Assembly: GCF_001666835.1 (NCBI RefSeq)
Contig: NZ_LZJF01000188.1
Coordinates: 39,890 to 103,889 of the forward strand
DNA length: 64,000 bases
Origin: Mycobacterium sp. E3251
GTDB lineage: Bacteria > Actinomycetota > Actinomycetes > Mycobacteriales > Mycobacteriaceae
Direction: 5' to 3'
The stretch's first letter is position 1. Each line of letters starts with the position of its first letter. Under the pieces are notes generated by a model. It was given only the letters and a program-made list of their open reading frames with translations, was not told the origin of the DNA and made no database searches. The translations under genes and the position numbers were made by a program. Positions 33,824-44,500 of this stretch are shown one piece after another.

Positions 33824-36800
33824 CGACCACGCCACAGGAGCCGATCGCGGTGGTCGGCGTCAGCGCGATCATGCCCGACGCGCCCGACGCCGCCACCTTC
33901 TGGGCCAACATCAAGGCCGGCCTCTACAGCATCAGCGACGTGCCGCCCGAGCGCTGGGATCCGGAGCTCTATTACGATCCCGACCCACACGCTCCCGACA
34001 AGACCTACTCCCGGATCGGTGGTTGGGTCCGCGACTTCACGTGGGAACCGCTGGCGTGGCGGCTGCCCATCCCGCCGGCGGTCAGCGCGCAGATGGACGA
34101 CGGTCAGAAGTGGGTGGTGGCGGCCGCCCGCTCCGCCCTGCTCGAAGCCGGATGGCCCGACTGGACGGTGGACCCCGAACGGGTCGCGGTCATCATCGGC
34201 AGCGCCATCGGCGGCGACAAGCAGCATCAGACCAACCTGCGAATCCAGTTTCCCGCTGTCATTCAAAAGCTCCGCGCTACACCGTCATTCGCGCAACTCC
34301 CCGAGTCGGTGCGCGACGCCGTGCTCGCCGAGACCCGGGCCGCGTTCCTGGGTGGAATCTCCGAGATCACCGAGGACACCATGCCCGGCGAGCTCGCGAA
34401 CGTGGCAGCCGGCCGGGTGGCGAACCTGTTCAACTTCCGCGGCCCCAACTTCACCACCGACGCGGCGTGCGCCTCGGGGCTGGCCGCGATGTCGGCCGCC
34501 GTGCGGGGATTGCAGGCCGGCGACTTCGATGCCGCCGTGACCGGCGGCCTCGACCGCAACATGGACCCGGCGGGGTTCGTGAAGTTCTGCAAGATCGGCG
34601 CGCTGTCGGCGACCGGCACCCGCCCATTTGACGCGGGCGCGGACGGCTTCGTAATGGGTGAGGGCGCCGCGCTGTTCGTCCTCAAGCGGCTGTCCGACGC
34701 CGAACGCGACGGCGACCGGATCTACGCGGTGCTGCTCGGCATCGCCGGCTCCAGTGACGGTCGCGGCAAGGGCATCACCGCCCCCAACCCGGTGGGCCAG
34801 CGGCTGGCGGTGGAGCGCGCCTGGGCGGCGTCCGGCCTCGATCCGGCGGCGGCCACCTGCATCGAGGCGCACGGGACGTCCACCCGGGTGGGCGACGCGA
34901 CCGAATTGGCCAGCCTCACAGACGTTTTTGGTAAGGCCGGCGCGACGCCCGGTTCGATCGCGCTGGGGTCGGTCAAGTCCAACATCGGCCACCTCAAGGG
35001 CGCGGCCGGTGCCGCGGGCCTGTTCAAGACGGTGCTCAGCCTGCACAACAAGCTGCTGGTGCCCAGCCTGCACTTCGAGCACCCGAACCCCAACGTGGAC
35101 TGGAACGACATCCCGTTCCGGGTCAACACCGAACTGAGCGAGTGGCCGGCACCGGCCAACGGGGTGCGGTGCGCCGGGGTCAGCTCCTTCGGGTTCGGCG
35201 GCACCAACTTTCACGCCGTGCTCGAGGAGTACGTGCCCGGTCGGCATCGCCCGCCGGGGGAGGCCCGCTCCTACCCGGGCGCGACCATAGCGCAGCGACC
35301 CGCCCCGGCGCAGGCCGCGCCGGTCGAGGCAAAGGCGCCGCTGCGGGGCGCGGCGGTGGTCGGCGGCGCGGATGACGCCGGTGTGGCCGCACAGCTGGAC
35401 CGGCTCGCCGAGCGGGCGTCGGGCGGCGATGTCCCCGCGGTGGCCCCGCCGGACCCCGCCCTGGCGGGCGCGCCCGTTCGGGTCGCCATCGACTTCGCGG
35501 ATGCGGCCGACCTCGCGACCAAGGCGGCGAAGGCGGCCGGCGCGCTGCGTCACGGCGACCCCGCCGTGTGGCGGATGCTGCGCGCGCAGGGCGTCTTCGT
35601 CGGCCGCGGGGCACCGGGCAAGGTCGCGTTCCTCTACACGGGTCAGGGATCGCAGTACGTCAACATGCTTTCCGACCTGCGCGCGCGAGAGCCGATCGTG
35701 CGGGAGATGTTCGAGGAAGCCGACAGCGTCACGCGACACCTGCTGGACAAGCCGCTCACCGACTACATCTTCACCGACAGCACCGATGAGGCTGCCGTGC
35801 AACGACTCTCGCAGCAGCTCATGCAAACCGAGATCACCCAGCCGGCCGTCCTTGCCACCGATCTGGCCCTGGCCCGGCTGCTCGATGCCTACGGCGTGCG
35901 GCCCGACATGGTGATCGGCCACAGCCTGGGCGAATACGGCGCCCTGATGGCCGCCGACGCGCTGTCGCTGGACGCCGCGCTCGAAGCCGCCAGCGTCCGT
36001 GGACGGGCGATGGCCGACCTGCCCGGTCCCGACAACGGTGCGATGGCGGCCGTGACCGGTCCGCTGTCCGAGATCGAGCGGCTCGTCGGGGCCACCGACG
36101 GCTACGTCGTCATCGCCAACATCAACAGCACCAATCAGGCCGTCATCGGCGGTGCCACCGACGCCGTCGAGCGCGCCGTCGCCGCACTGCGGGCCGCGGG
36201 CATGAGCGCCTCGCGGCTCCCCGTCAGCCACGCGTTCCACACCGCGATCGTCGCGCCGGTCAGCGAACCACTGAAGACCGTCCTGCGCCGGCTCGGCGTG
36301 AGCGCGCCCCGGCTGCCCGTGGTCTCCAACGTGACCGGTGACTTCTATCCGGCGGACGCCGACCTCGACACGATGCTGGACCTGCTCACCCGCCAGGTGG
36401 CCTCGCCGGTGCGGTTCGTCGACGGACTGCGCACGTTGTACGAGGCAGGTGCCCGCGTCTTCGTCGAGGTCGGCCCGAAGAAGGCGCTGCATGGCTTCGT
36501 CGAAGACGTGCTCGGGGAAGATGTGTTGGCGCTCTTCACCAATCACCCGAAAGCCGGCGATGTCGCCTCGTTCAACCGGGCGCTGTGCGGGCTCTACGCG
36601 GCCGGGCTGGGATTCGGCTCGCCCGCCGCGGCGGGTACCGACACCGCCGCCGTGGCGACCGCCCCGCAAGCCGCGATGCCCAGCGGGAGGTCCGCGATGA
36701 TCAGCGAACAGCCGGTGGTGATCACCGGTGCGGCGCTTGGGTTGCCCGGTGTCGAGCGCGTCTTCGACGACGAGAACATCGCCCGGATCCTCGACGGCCA

Positions 36801-39800
36801 ACAGTTCATCGACACCATCCCGCACCGGCTGCGCCGGTCGATGCTCGACCGGCACATCACCCGCCTGGTCAAGCGGGAATCCGGCGACCCCACGTTCGAG
36901 ACGATCGACAACGAGGCCGATGTCATCAAACTGGCCGGGCGCAGCGCACCGCTGGACGTGGTCGCCGAGTTCGCGGTCGACACCGCCCGCGACGCCGCGC
37001 TCGACTCCACCACCAAGCTGGCGATCGGGGCGGGCTTCGACGCGCTGCGCGACGCCGGAATCCCGCTGGTCATGCGCTACAAGACCACGACACTGGGCAC
37101 CCGGCTGCCCGACCGGTGGGGGTTGCCCGACTCGATGCGCGACGACACCGGCGTCATCTTCGCATCCGCGTTCCCGGGTTACGACAACTTCGCCCGCGAC
37201 CTCGAGCACTACTACGTCGACCGGAGCAACCGGGAGCACCTGCTCGCACTGGAGGCGGTGCGCGCCCGGATGAGCGGCGACGACCCCGCCGCTGCGGAGG
37301 TCGACCGGCGCATCCACGAATTGCGTCACGCGTGCGAGTCCAACCGGTATGAGTTCGACCGCCGGTTCATCTTCCGCTGCCTGGCGATGGGCCATTCGCA
37401 GTTCGCCGAGATCATCGGCGCGCGCGGGCCCAACACGCAGGTCAATGCCGCATGCGCGAGCACCACACAGGCGATCTCGCTCGCCGAGGACTGGATCCGG
37501 GTCGGCCGCTGCCGCCGGGTGATCGTCGTCTCCGCCGACGACGCCAGCTCCGACGCCCTGCTGCCCTGGCTGGGATCCGGATTCCTGGCGTCCGGCGCCG
37601 CCGCCACCGACGACATCGTCGAGGAGGCCGCCACCCCGTTCGACCGGCGGCGGCACGGAATGATCCTCGGCATGGGCGCCGCCGCCCTCGTGGTGGAATC
37701 CGCCGAGTCCGCCGCCGAACGTGGGCTGCAACCCATCTGCGAGGTCCTCGGCACCATCACCGCCAACAGCGCCTTCCACGGCACCAGGCTCGACGTCGAG
37801 CACATCGGCGGCGTGATGGAACACCTGGTCGCCCAGGCCGAAGCTCGCGGCGTGGACCGCCACGCCATCGCGCCCAACACCGTGTTCGTCTCCCACGAGA
37901 CATACACACCGGCCCGCGGGGGCAGCGCAGCGGCCGAAATCAACGCCCTGCGAAGGGTTTTCGGGTCCGACGCGGACGCCGTGGTCATCACCAACACCAA
38001 GGGCTTCACCGGGCACGCGATGGGCGCCGGCATCGAGGACATCGTGGCGATCAAGGCGCTGGAGACCGGTCTGGTTCCCCCCGTCCCCAACTTCAAGGAA
38101 CCCGACCCGGAGCTGGGCCGGCTGAACCTGTCGGTGGGCGGCAGCTATCCGGTGCAATACGCGCTCCGGTTGGGCGCCGGGTTCGGTTCGCAGATCGCGA
38201 TGACGCTGATGCGCTGGACCCCGGTTCCCGACGGCCGCCACCGGCCCCCCGACGAACTCGGTTACGAGTACCGGATCATCGACCGCGCCGCCTGGCGGCG
38301 CTGGCTCGCCCAGGTGTCGGGCAGGCCCGACGCCGACCTGGAGATCGTGCAGCACCGGCTGCGGGTCGTGGACACCGGAGCGCCCGTGTTAAGCCCACCG
38401 GCCGCTCCGGCAGCCGCCCCGGCGCGGCAACCGGCGGTGGTGTCGGAGCCGGAACCGGCGGTCGCCCCTGCCGCGGACGACGTCACCGATGTGGTGGTGG
38501 GCACGGTGGCCGAGCTGACCGGTTATCCGCGTGAATTGTTGGATCTGGACCTGGATTTGGAGGCCGATCTGGGGGTGGACACGGTCAAGCAGGCCGAGAT
38601 TTTCGCCGCGATTCGGGAGCACTATGGGGTGGCTCGTGATGAGAACCTCAAGCTGCGTGACTTCCCCACCCTGAATCACGTCATCGCCTGGATCCGCGAA
38701 AAGTCCGGCGTGGCGGCGCCTCCCGCCGAGGCGCCCGCGCCAAAGCCCGTGCCAAAGCCCGCGGCACCGGCGCCAGCCGGGGACGACGTCACCGATGTGG
38801 TGGTGGGCACGGTGGCCGAGCTGACCGGTTATCCGCGTGAATTGTTGGATCTGGACCTGGATTTGGAGGCCGATCTGGGGGTGGACACGGTCAAGCAGGC
38901 CGAGATTTTCGCCGCGATTCGGCAGCACTATGGGGTGGCCCGCGATGAGAACCTCAAGCTGCGTGACTTCCCCACCCTGAATCACGTCATCGCCTGGATC
39001 CGCGACAAGGCGGAGGCCCAGACCCACCCAAAAGCGCTCACTGAAACACCGCCGACCATCCCAGGCGACACCGCCGCCACCGACCGGATCACCCGGCAGG
39101 TGCCCGTACCCGCGCTGCGGCCAGAGCTCGCGGCCTGCCTGCCCACCGGTGTCACGCTCGGCCAAGGCACGCGCGTTGCCGTCATGGGCGACGAAGGCGG
39201 CGTCGCGGATGCGCTGATCGCCCGGCTGACCCGGCTCGGCGTCGATGTGGTGACGCTGCGGCCCGACGACGACGTCAGCACCGTTCTGAGCGACGCCGTC
39301 GACGGCGTCTACTGGCTGGCGGCCCTCGACGACGAGGGCCCGCTGGAGCGCTTGGACCTCGCCGGCTGGCACGAAGCGCTGCGGCGCCGGGTGCGCAACC
39401 TCTACACCACCATGCGGCACCTGTACGAGCACAGCCCGTTCCTTGTCGTGGCCACGCGGCTGGGCGGATACCACGGCTACGACGCGACCGGGGCGACCTG
39501 CCCCCTGGGCGGAGCGGTCACCGGGTTCGCCAAGGCGTACCGGCGCGAGCGCCCCGAGGCGCTGGTCAAGGCGGTCGACTTCCCGGTCAACCGTAAGACC
39601 GCGGCGCTGGCCGACGCGCTGATCGACGAGACGCTCCGCGATCCCGGTTGTGTCGAGGTCGGTCACGCCGATGGCCGCCGCTGGGGCGTCGGCCTGGCGG
39701 AGCGACCGTTTTCCGCCGAGGCCAGCAAGGCTCTCGGCCCCGACCCGGTCTTCCTCGTCACCGGGGCCGCCGGCAGCATCGTGTCGGCGATCACCGCCGA

Positions 39801-41517
39801 CCTCGCCGCGGCCTGGCGGGGCACCTTCCACCTGCTGGACCTCACGCCGGAACCCGACCCGGCCGACCCCGACCTGCGGCGGTACGCCGAAGACCGCGAC
39901 GGCTTCAAGGTCGAACTGGCGGATCGGATGCGCGCCAGGGGCGAGCGCCCGACACCGGTCCTGATCGAGCGGGAATTGGCCCGCCTGGAGCGCCGGCAGG
40001 CCGCGCTGGCCGCCATCCGAGCCGTCGAGGCCGCCGGCGGTTCGGCGCGCTACCACAGCGTCGACCTCACCGACGCGGCCGCGGTGGACAAAGTGCTGGC
40101 GCAGGTGCGGGAGACCAGCGGGCGCATCGACGTGCTGCTGCACGCCGCCGGGGTAGAGGTCAGCCACGGGCTGCCGGACAAGGAGCCCGCCGAGTTCGAC
40201 CTGGTGCTCGGGGTCAAGGGTGACGGATTGTTCAACGTGCTGCATGCCGCCGGTGACCTTCCGCTGGGCGCCGTCGTGGCGTTCAGTTCGGTCGCCGGCC
40301 GGTTCGGCAACATGGGCCAGACCGACTACAGCGCCGCCAACGACCTGCAGTGCAAGATCCTGAGCAACCTGCGTCGCACCCGTCCAGAGGTAAGGACGCT
40401 GGCGATCGACTGGACCGCCTGGGGTGGCATCGGCATGGCCACCCGCGGATCGATCCCGACGATCATGGCGGCGGCCGGGGTCGAGATGCTGCCCCCCGAG
40501 GCGGGTGTGGCGTGGATCAGGCGCGAACTGAACGCCGGCCTGACCGACGGCGAGGTCGTCGTCGCCGGGGCGCTCGGCGCGCTCACCGCCGAACCGCACG
40601 AAACCGGCGGCGTCGACCCGGCTTCGCTGACGGCGGACGGGCCGATGATCGGCGAGGTCGTCCGCGCCGGTGTGCACGACGGGTTGGTGCTGCACACCAC
40701 CCTCGACCCGGCCACCCGGCCGTTCTTGGATCACCACCGCATCGAGGGCACGCCGGTGCTGCCCGGCGTGATGGGCATGGAGACGTTCGCCGAAGCCGCC
40801 CGGCTGTTGGCGCCCGATCTGCACGTGGCCGCCGTCGAGAATGTCGACTTCCGGGCGCCGCTCAAGTTCTATCGGGACGAGCCGCGCACTCTGACGGTGA
40901 CGGCCCTGGTCCGCCCCGACGGCGACGACCTCGTCGCCGAATGCCGCCTGTCCGCGGAGCGCACGCTGCCCGGCAGCGACCAGCCGCAGCGCACCGTCCA
41001 CTTCACCGGCTCGGTGCGGCTGACGGCCGAGCCGCCCACCCTCGCCGAGGGCGGCGCCGATCTCGGCGGCGAGGTGCCCGCGCTGAGTCCGGAGCAGGTC
41101 TACCGGCTGTACTTCCACGGCCCGGCCTATCGGGTGGTCGGTTCGGCGTGGAGGTGCGACGACGGCGCGGCCGCCCGATTCGCCGACGGACTGCCGCCGC
41201 AAACCGACGAGCCGGTGCTCATCGGGCCGCGACTGGTCGAGCTCTGCTTCCAGACCGTCGGCCTGTTCGAGGCCGGCACCCAGGGCGTCCTCGCCCTGCC
41301 GCTGCATGTCGACGCGGTGCACCTGAACGGGACCCCGACCGAACGGGCCGGGCTCGTGGCCACCGCAAGGCCGGACGGACGCGGCGGTTTCGTCTGCACC
41401 GTCCGCGACGACGAAGGCAGACCCGTGCTGCGGGTCGACGGGTACCGCACCGTGCCGCTGCCGCAGCCACCGTCCGCGGAGGTCGTCGCCCCGATCCGCT
41501 CCGTCATGCGCGGCTGA
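33820..41517 (+). CDS. PUFA-synthase-like multienzyme (KS-AT-KS-ACP-ACP-KR-DH)
   Basis: This 2565-aa protein opens with a KS (about 5-470) having C217, H351 and H391. The AT has GHSLGE with S702 and HAFH (804-807), the malonyl-specific box. A second KS (about 960-1470) has C1212 (NAACAST), H1359 and H1399, so it is not a Cys-less chain-length factor. Two near-identical ACPs follow (1552-1628 and 1654-1730) with Pro/Ala linkers. In both, the cofactor-site motif reads LGVDTVKQAE, with Thr (T1588, T1690) instead of Ser. The KR (about 1970-2260) has Y2170, and the DH has HRIEGTPVLP (H2306). There is no enoyl reductase or thioesterase. The layout is that of PUFA/enediyne-type iterative synthases, and without ER it should favour polyunsaturated chains (inference). 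Product unknown. Confidence 0.93.
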   Translation: MTTTPQEPIAVVGVSAIMPDAPDAATFWANIKAGLYSISDVPPERWDPELYYDPDPHAPDKTYSRIGGWVRDFTWEPLAWRLPIPPAVSAQMDDGQKWVVAAARSALLEAGWPDWTVDPERVAVIIGSAIGGDKQHQTNLRIQFPAVIQKLRATPSFAQLPESVRDAVLAETRAAFLGGISEITEDTMPGELANVAAGRVANLFNFRGPNFTTDAACASGLAAMSAAVRGLQAGDFDAAVTGGLDRNMDPAGFVKFCKIGALSATGTRPFDAGADGFVMGEGAALFVLKRLSDAERDGDRIYAVLLGIAGSSDGRGKGITAPNPVGQRLAVERAWAASGLDPAAATCIEAHGTSTRVGDATELASLTDVFGKAGATPGSIALGSVKSNIGHLKGAAGAAGLFKTVLSLHNKLLVPSLHFEHPNPNVDWNDIPFRVNTELSEWPAPANGVRCAGVSSFGFGGTNFHAVLEEYVPGRHRPPGEARSYPGATIAQRPAPAQAAPVEAKAPLRGAAVVGGADDAGVAAQLDRLAERASGGDVPAVAPPDPALAGAPVRVAIDFADAADLATKAAKAAGALRHGDPAVWRMLRAQGVFVGRGAPGKVAFLYTGQGSQYVNMLSDLRAREPIVREMFEEADSVTRHLLDKPLTDYIFTDSTDEAAVQRLSQQLMQTEITQPAVLATDLALARLLDAYGVRPDMVIGHSLGEYGALMAADALSLDAALEAASVRGRAMADLPGPDNGAMAAVTGPLSEIERLVGATDGYVVIANINSTNQAVIGGATDAVERAVAALRAAGMSASRLPVSHAFHTAIVAPVSEPLKTVLRRLGVSAPRLPVVSNVTGDFYPADADLDTMLDLLTRQVASPVRFVDGLRTLYEAGARVFVEVGPKKALHGFVEDVLGEDVLALFTNHPKAGDVASFNRALCGLYAAGLGFGSPAAAGTDTAAVATAPQAAMPSGRSAMISEQPVVITGAALGLPGVERVFDDENIARILDGQQFIDTIPHRLRRSMLDRHITRLVKRESGDPTFETIDNEADVIKLAGRSAPLDVVAEFAVDTARDAALDSTTKLAIGAGFDALRDAGIPLVMRYKTTTLGTRLPDRWGLPDSMRDDTGVIFASAFPGYDNFARDLEHYYVDRSNREHLLALEAVRARMSGDDPAAAEVDRRIHELRHACESNRYEFDRRFIFRCLAMGHSQFAEIIGARGPNTQVNAACASTTQAISLAEDWIRVGRCRRVIVVSADDASSDALLPWLGSGFLASGAAATDDIVEEAATPFDRRRHGMILGMGAAALVVESAESAAERGLQPICEVLGTITANSAFHGTRLDVEHIGGVMEHLVAQAEARGVDRHAIAPNTVFVSHETYTPARGGSAAAEINALRRVFGSDADAVVITNTKGFTGHAMGAGIEDIVAIKALETGLVPPVPNFKEPDPELGRLNLSVGGSYPVQYALRLGAGFGSQIAMTLMRWTPVPDGRHRPPDELGYEYRIIDRAAWRRWLAQVSGRPDADLEIVQHRLRVVDTGAPVLSPPAAPAAAPARQPAVVSEPEPAVAPAADDVTDVVVGTVAELTGYPRELLDLDLDLEADLGVDTVKQAEIFAAIREHYGVARDENLKLRDFPTLNHVIAWIREKSGVAAPPAEAPAPKPVPKPAAPAPAGDDVTDVVVGTVAELTGYPRELLDLDLDLEADLGVDTVKQAEIFAAIRQHYGVARDENLKLRDFPTLNHVIAWIRDKAEAQTHPKALTETPPTIPGDTAATDRITRQVPVPALRPELAACLPTGVTLGQGTRVAVMGDEGGVADALIARLTRLGVDVVTLRPDDDVSTVLSDAVDGVYWLAALDDEGPLERLDLAGWHEALRRRVRNLYTTMRHLYEHSPFLVVATRLGGYHGYDATGATCPLGGAVTGFAKAYRRERPEALVKAVDFPVNRKTAALADALIDETLRDPGCVEVGHADGRRWGVGLAERPFSAEASKALGPDPVFLVTGAAGSIVSAITADLAAAWRGTFHLLDLTPEPDPADPDLRRYAEDRDGFKVELADRMRARGERPTPVLIERELARLERRQAALAAIRAVEAAGGSARYHSVDLTDAAAVDKVLAQVRETSGRIDVLLHAAGVEVSHGLPDKEPAEFDLVLGVKGDGLFNVLHAAGDLPLGAVVAFSSVAGRFGNMGQTDYSAANDLQCKILSNLRRTRPEVRTLAIDWTAWGGIGMATRGSIPTIMAAAGVEMLPPEAGVAWIRRELNAGLTDGEVVVAGALGALTAEPHETGGVDPASLTADGPMIGEVVRAGVHDGLVLHTTLDPATRPFLDHHRIEGTPVLPGVMGMETFAEAARLLAPDLHVAAVENVDFRAPLKFYRDEPRTLTVTALVRPDGDDLVAECRLSAERTLPGSDQPQRTVHFTGSVRLTAEPPTLAEGGADLGGEVPALSPEQVYRLYFHGPAYRVVGSAWRCDDGAAARFADGLPPQTDEPVLIGPRLVELCFQTVGLFEAGTQGVLALPLHVDAVHLNGTPTERAGLVATARPDGRGGFVCTVRDDEGRPVLRVDGYRTVPLPQPPSAEVVAPIRSVMRG
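36685..36699 (+). promoter_or_regulatory. Internal ribosome-binding site and in-frame ATG at the KS2 boundary
   Basis: GGGAGG (36685-36690) is followed six bases later by ATG (36697), in frame as M960 of the synthase, right where the second KS begins (MISEQPVVITGAALGLPG). This looks like a true translation start buried in the gene. It may be a fossil of fusion between a KS-AT gene and a KS-ACP-ACP-KR-DH gene, or may still yield a shorter protein. Confidence 0.5.
38476..38703 (+). repeat. ACP repeat unit 1 of the PUFA-like synthase
   Basis: This 228-bp unit encodes the first carrier domain. It matches unit 2, 306 bases downstream, at all but four positions by eye (one Glu/Gln change, one Glu/Asp change, two silent). 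It uses codons such as CGT, GAT, ATT and TTG more than the surrounding GC-rich coding sequence. Confidence 0.92.
38782..39009 (+). repeat. ACP repeat unit 2 of the PUFA-like synthase
   Basis: This is the second 228-bp unit, encoding carrier domain 2 with the same VDTVKQAE motif. A Pro/Ala-rich linker with a short CCAAAGCCCG repeat separates it from unit 1. The near identity, including silent sites, points to recent duplication or ongoing gene conversion. Confidence 0.92.
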
Positions 41518-41531
41518 GGGGACGTATCGCC

Positions 41532-44500
41532 ATGGACACCGAGATTCGCCGGCTGGCGATCGTCAACCGCGGTGAACCCGCGGTGCGCGCGCTGACCGCG
41601 GTGGCCGAGCTCAACCAGGCCGGCGACCAGCCGCCCATCCGGACCATCGTGTTCTACACGGACGCCGACGCCGACGCCTGGTACGTGCGCCAGGCCGACG
41701 AGGCCGTGCTGCTGGGAACCGCGACCTTCGCCGACCCGGCCGACGGCACCCGCCGGTCGCGTTACCTCGACCAGCCGGCGGTGATGGCGGCGCTGCGCGA
41801 GTGTGCGGCCGACGCCGTGTGGGTCGGGTGGGGATTCCTGGCCGAGCACGCGTCTTTCGCGCAGGCGTGTGAGGAGGCCGGCATCGTCTTCGTCGGGCCG
41901 GGCAGCGCCACCATCCGGCGGCTCGGGGACAAGGTGGCCGCCAAACGGCTCGCCGAGCAGGTGGACGTCCCGGTGGTGTGCTGGAGCGGTGGGCCGGTCG
42001 ACGACGTGGCCGACGCCGGCGCCCTCGCAGCCAGGCTCGGCTATCCGCTGCTGGTCAAGGCGGCCGCCGGGGGAGGCGGCCGCGGGATCCGAACGGTTTA
42101 CAGCGCCGCCGAACTCGCCGCGGCGTTGCCCTCGGCGCGGGCCGAGGCGCAGCTGGCCTTCGGAGACCCGACGGTGTTTTTGGAGAAGCTCGTGCCCGCC
42201 GCCCGGCACGTCGAAGTGCAGGTGATCGCCGACCACTACGGCACCGTGTGGGCGGCAGGCGTTCGCGACTGCACCTTGCAGCGGCGCCACCAGAAGGTGC
42301 TGGAGGAATCGGCCTCAACGGTGCTCGACGCCGCCGGGGAGCGGGCCATCCGCGAAGCGGCGGTACGCCTGGCCGCCGCGGCGGGCTACCGCAACGCCGG
42401 CACGGTCGAGTTCCTGGTCGACCCGGACACCGGGAACTTCCTGTTCATGGAGGTCAACACCCGGCTACAGGTCGAGCATCCGGTGACCGAGGTAACCACC
42501 GGGCTGGACCTGGTGAAGCTGCAGCTCCACGTGGCCCGGGGCGGGCGGCTGGTCGGCGCGCCGCCGCAGGTATCGGGGCATGCGATCGAGGCCCGGGTAT
42601 GCGCCGAGGATCCCGAGGAGGCGTTCACCCCCGCGCCGGGCCGGTTGACCTGCCTGCGCCTGCCGACCGGCAACGGCATCCGCGTCGACGCGGGCGTACG
42701 CGAAGGGGACCGGATCCCGCCCGACTTCGACTCGATGATCGCCAAGATCGTCGCCTGGGGTAGTGACCGCACCGAGGCCCTCGCCCGGCTGCGCCGCGCC
42801 CTGCTCGACACCGCCATCGTCGTCGAAGGCGGCACCACCAACCGCTCGTTCTTGCTGAACCTGCTCAACCGGCCGGAGGTGCGCGACGGGCGCTTCGACA
42901 ACCACTGGCTGGATCGGCTGACCGGGGAGGCGGCGCACCTGCCCGCCCCGGACCCGGTCGCCCTGCTGGTCGCCGCCGTGGAGTCGTACGACCTTGACGA
43001 GGCCGCCGAGCGGGCCGCGTTCCACGCCCGCGCCGCCCGCGGCGGCGCCGAAACCTCGGCAGAGGTCGGACACCGATGCCGCCTGCGGTACCGGGGCCAG
43101 CGATACATCGTGGACGTCTACCGCACCGGTGTCCGTACCTACCGCGTCACCGGCGCCGGCACGGCGGACGTCACGGTCTCCGACCGCGACGGATACGAGC
43201 GGCGGGTGGTGGTCGGCGGCGCGGCGCACCGGGTGCTGTCGGTGGTGGAAGGCGCCACCCTGCGCGTCGACATCGACGGCGTCGCGCACACGGTGTCGCG
43301 CGACGACGGGGGCCTGGTCCGCAGCCCCGGGCCGGCGTTCGTGGTCTCGGTCCTCGTCGAGCCCGGTGATCAGGTCGTCGAGGGCGACCGGCTCGCCGTG
43401 CTGGAGAGCATGAAGATGGAAACCACTCTCACGGCGCCGTTCGCGGGCACCGTCGCCTCGGTCGAAGCCGGTGCGAACGTTCAGGTGGAAGCGGGAGCGC
43501 CGGTGGTCCGCATCGCGACGTCCGACACCCGTCAGCGCGTCGGCGCGGCCGCCGTCGACTTCACCGGCCTGCGCGTCGCGGAGGCGCCCGGAACGCCGGC
43601 GTGCGAGCGCGTGTACGGCGCGCTGCGCTCCTATCTGCTCGGCTACGACCTCGATCCCACCTCGGTTCAGGCCATGCTGACCCGGCAGCGCCGGCTGGGC
43701 GAGATCGCGACGCCCACCGACCCCGACCTGCTGCGCTGCGAGGACAGTCTGCTGGACCTGTTCACCGACGTCGGTTCGCTGTACCGGCCGCGCGGCGAGG
43801 TCGAGCCGGAGGAGGCGCTCGTCGACGGCAGCACCCGGGAGTACCTGCTGTCGTTCCTGCAGTGGCTGGACGCGGACCGGGCCGGACTGCCCGACTCGTA
43901 TCGGCGCCGGCTGGAGCGCGCGCTGTCCCGGTACGGGGTGCGTGGGCTCGAACGCACGCCCGAACTCGAGGAAGCCGTCGTCTGGATGTTCCGCTCATTC
44001 CGCCGGGTCGGCGAGCTGGCTTCCGCAGTGACCGCGATCCTCGAGCGCCGGCTCCGCCACCGCGCCGAGCTGGCAAAGGTGGCCGACCCCGAGATGCGGT
44101 CCCGGCTTGACCGGCTCGCGGCCATGCAGGGTCGCCAGCGCAACGTCGCGGACCTGGCCCGCGATGTGCGGTTCCATTACTTCGACGAGCCGCTGCTGGC
44201 GGCGACCGTCACCCACGAATACTCCCGCGTGCAGCGCGATCTCGATGCGCTGCGGAACGATCCCGACGGTGCGGGCCGGTCCCGCCGGATCGACCGCCTC
44301 GTCGCATGCCCACAGCCGCTGCGCGCCGAGCTGCTGCGGCGATGGCGTTCCAGCCGCGACCCGGGGCTGCACCGGGTGTTGGCGGAGGTGTACATCCGCC
44401 GGTTCTACCGAATCCGGAGACTGCGCCACGTGGCGGTCGGTGAGCATGACGGATGGATGCTGGGCAGCGCCGACTACGACTTCGAGAACAAGCGCATTCA

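Noticed and set aside
38710..38781. Short CCAAAGCCCG repeats considered as a CRISPR or minisatellite
   Set aside because: Only two partial copies within a Pro/Ala linker between ACPs; they encode the linker.
38581..38889. Treating the missing ACP serine as a sequencing error
   Set aside because: Both repeats have the same ACG codon and the frame is intact on both sides.
34285..41322. Two long antisense frames across the PUFA-like synthase (1356 and 977 codons)
   Set aside because: Both lack any domain similarity and repeat where the ACP DNA repeats do, as expected for a shadow.
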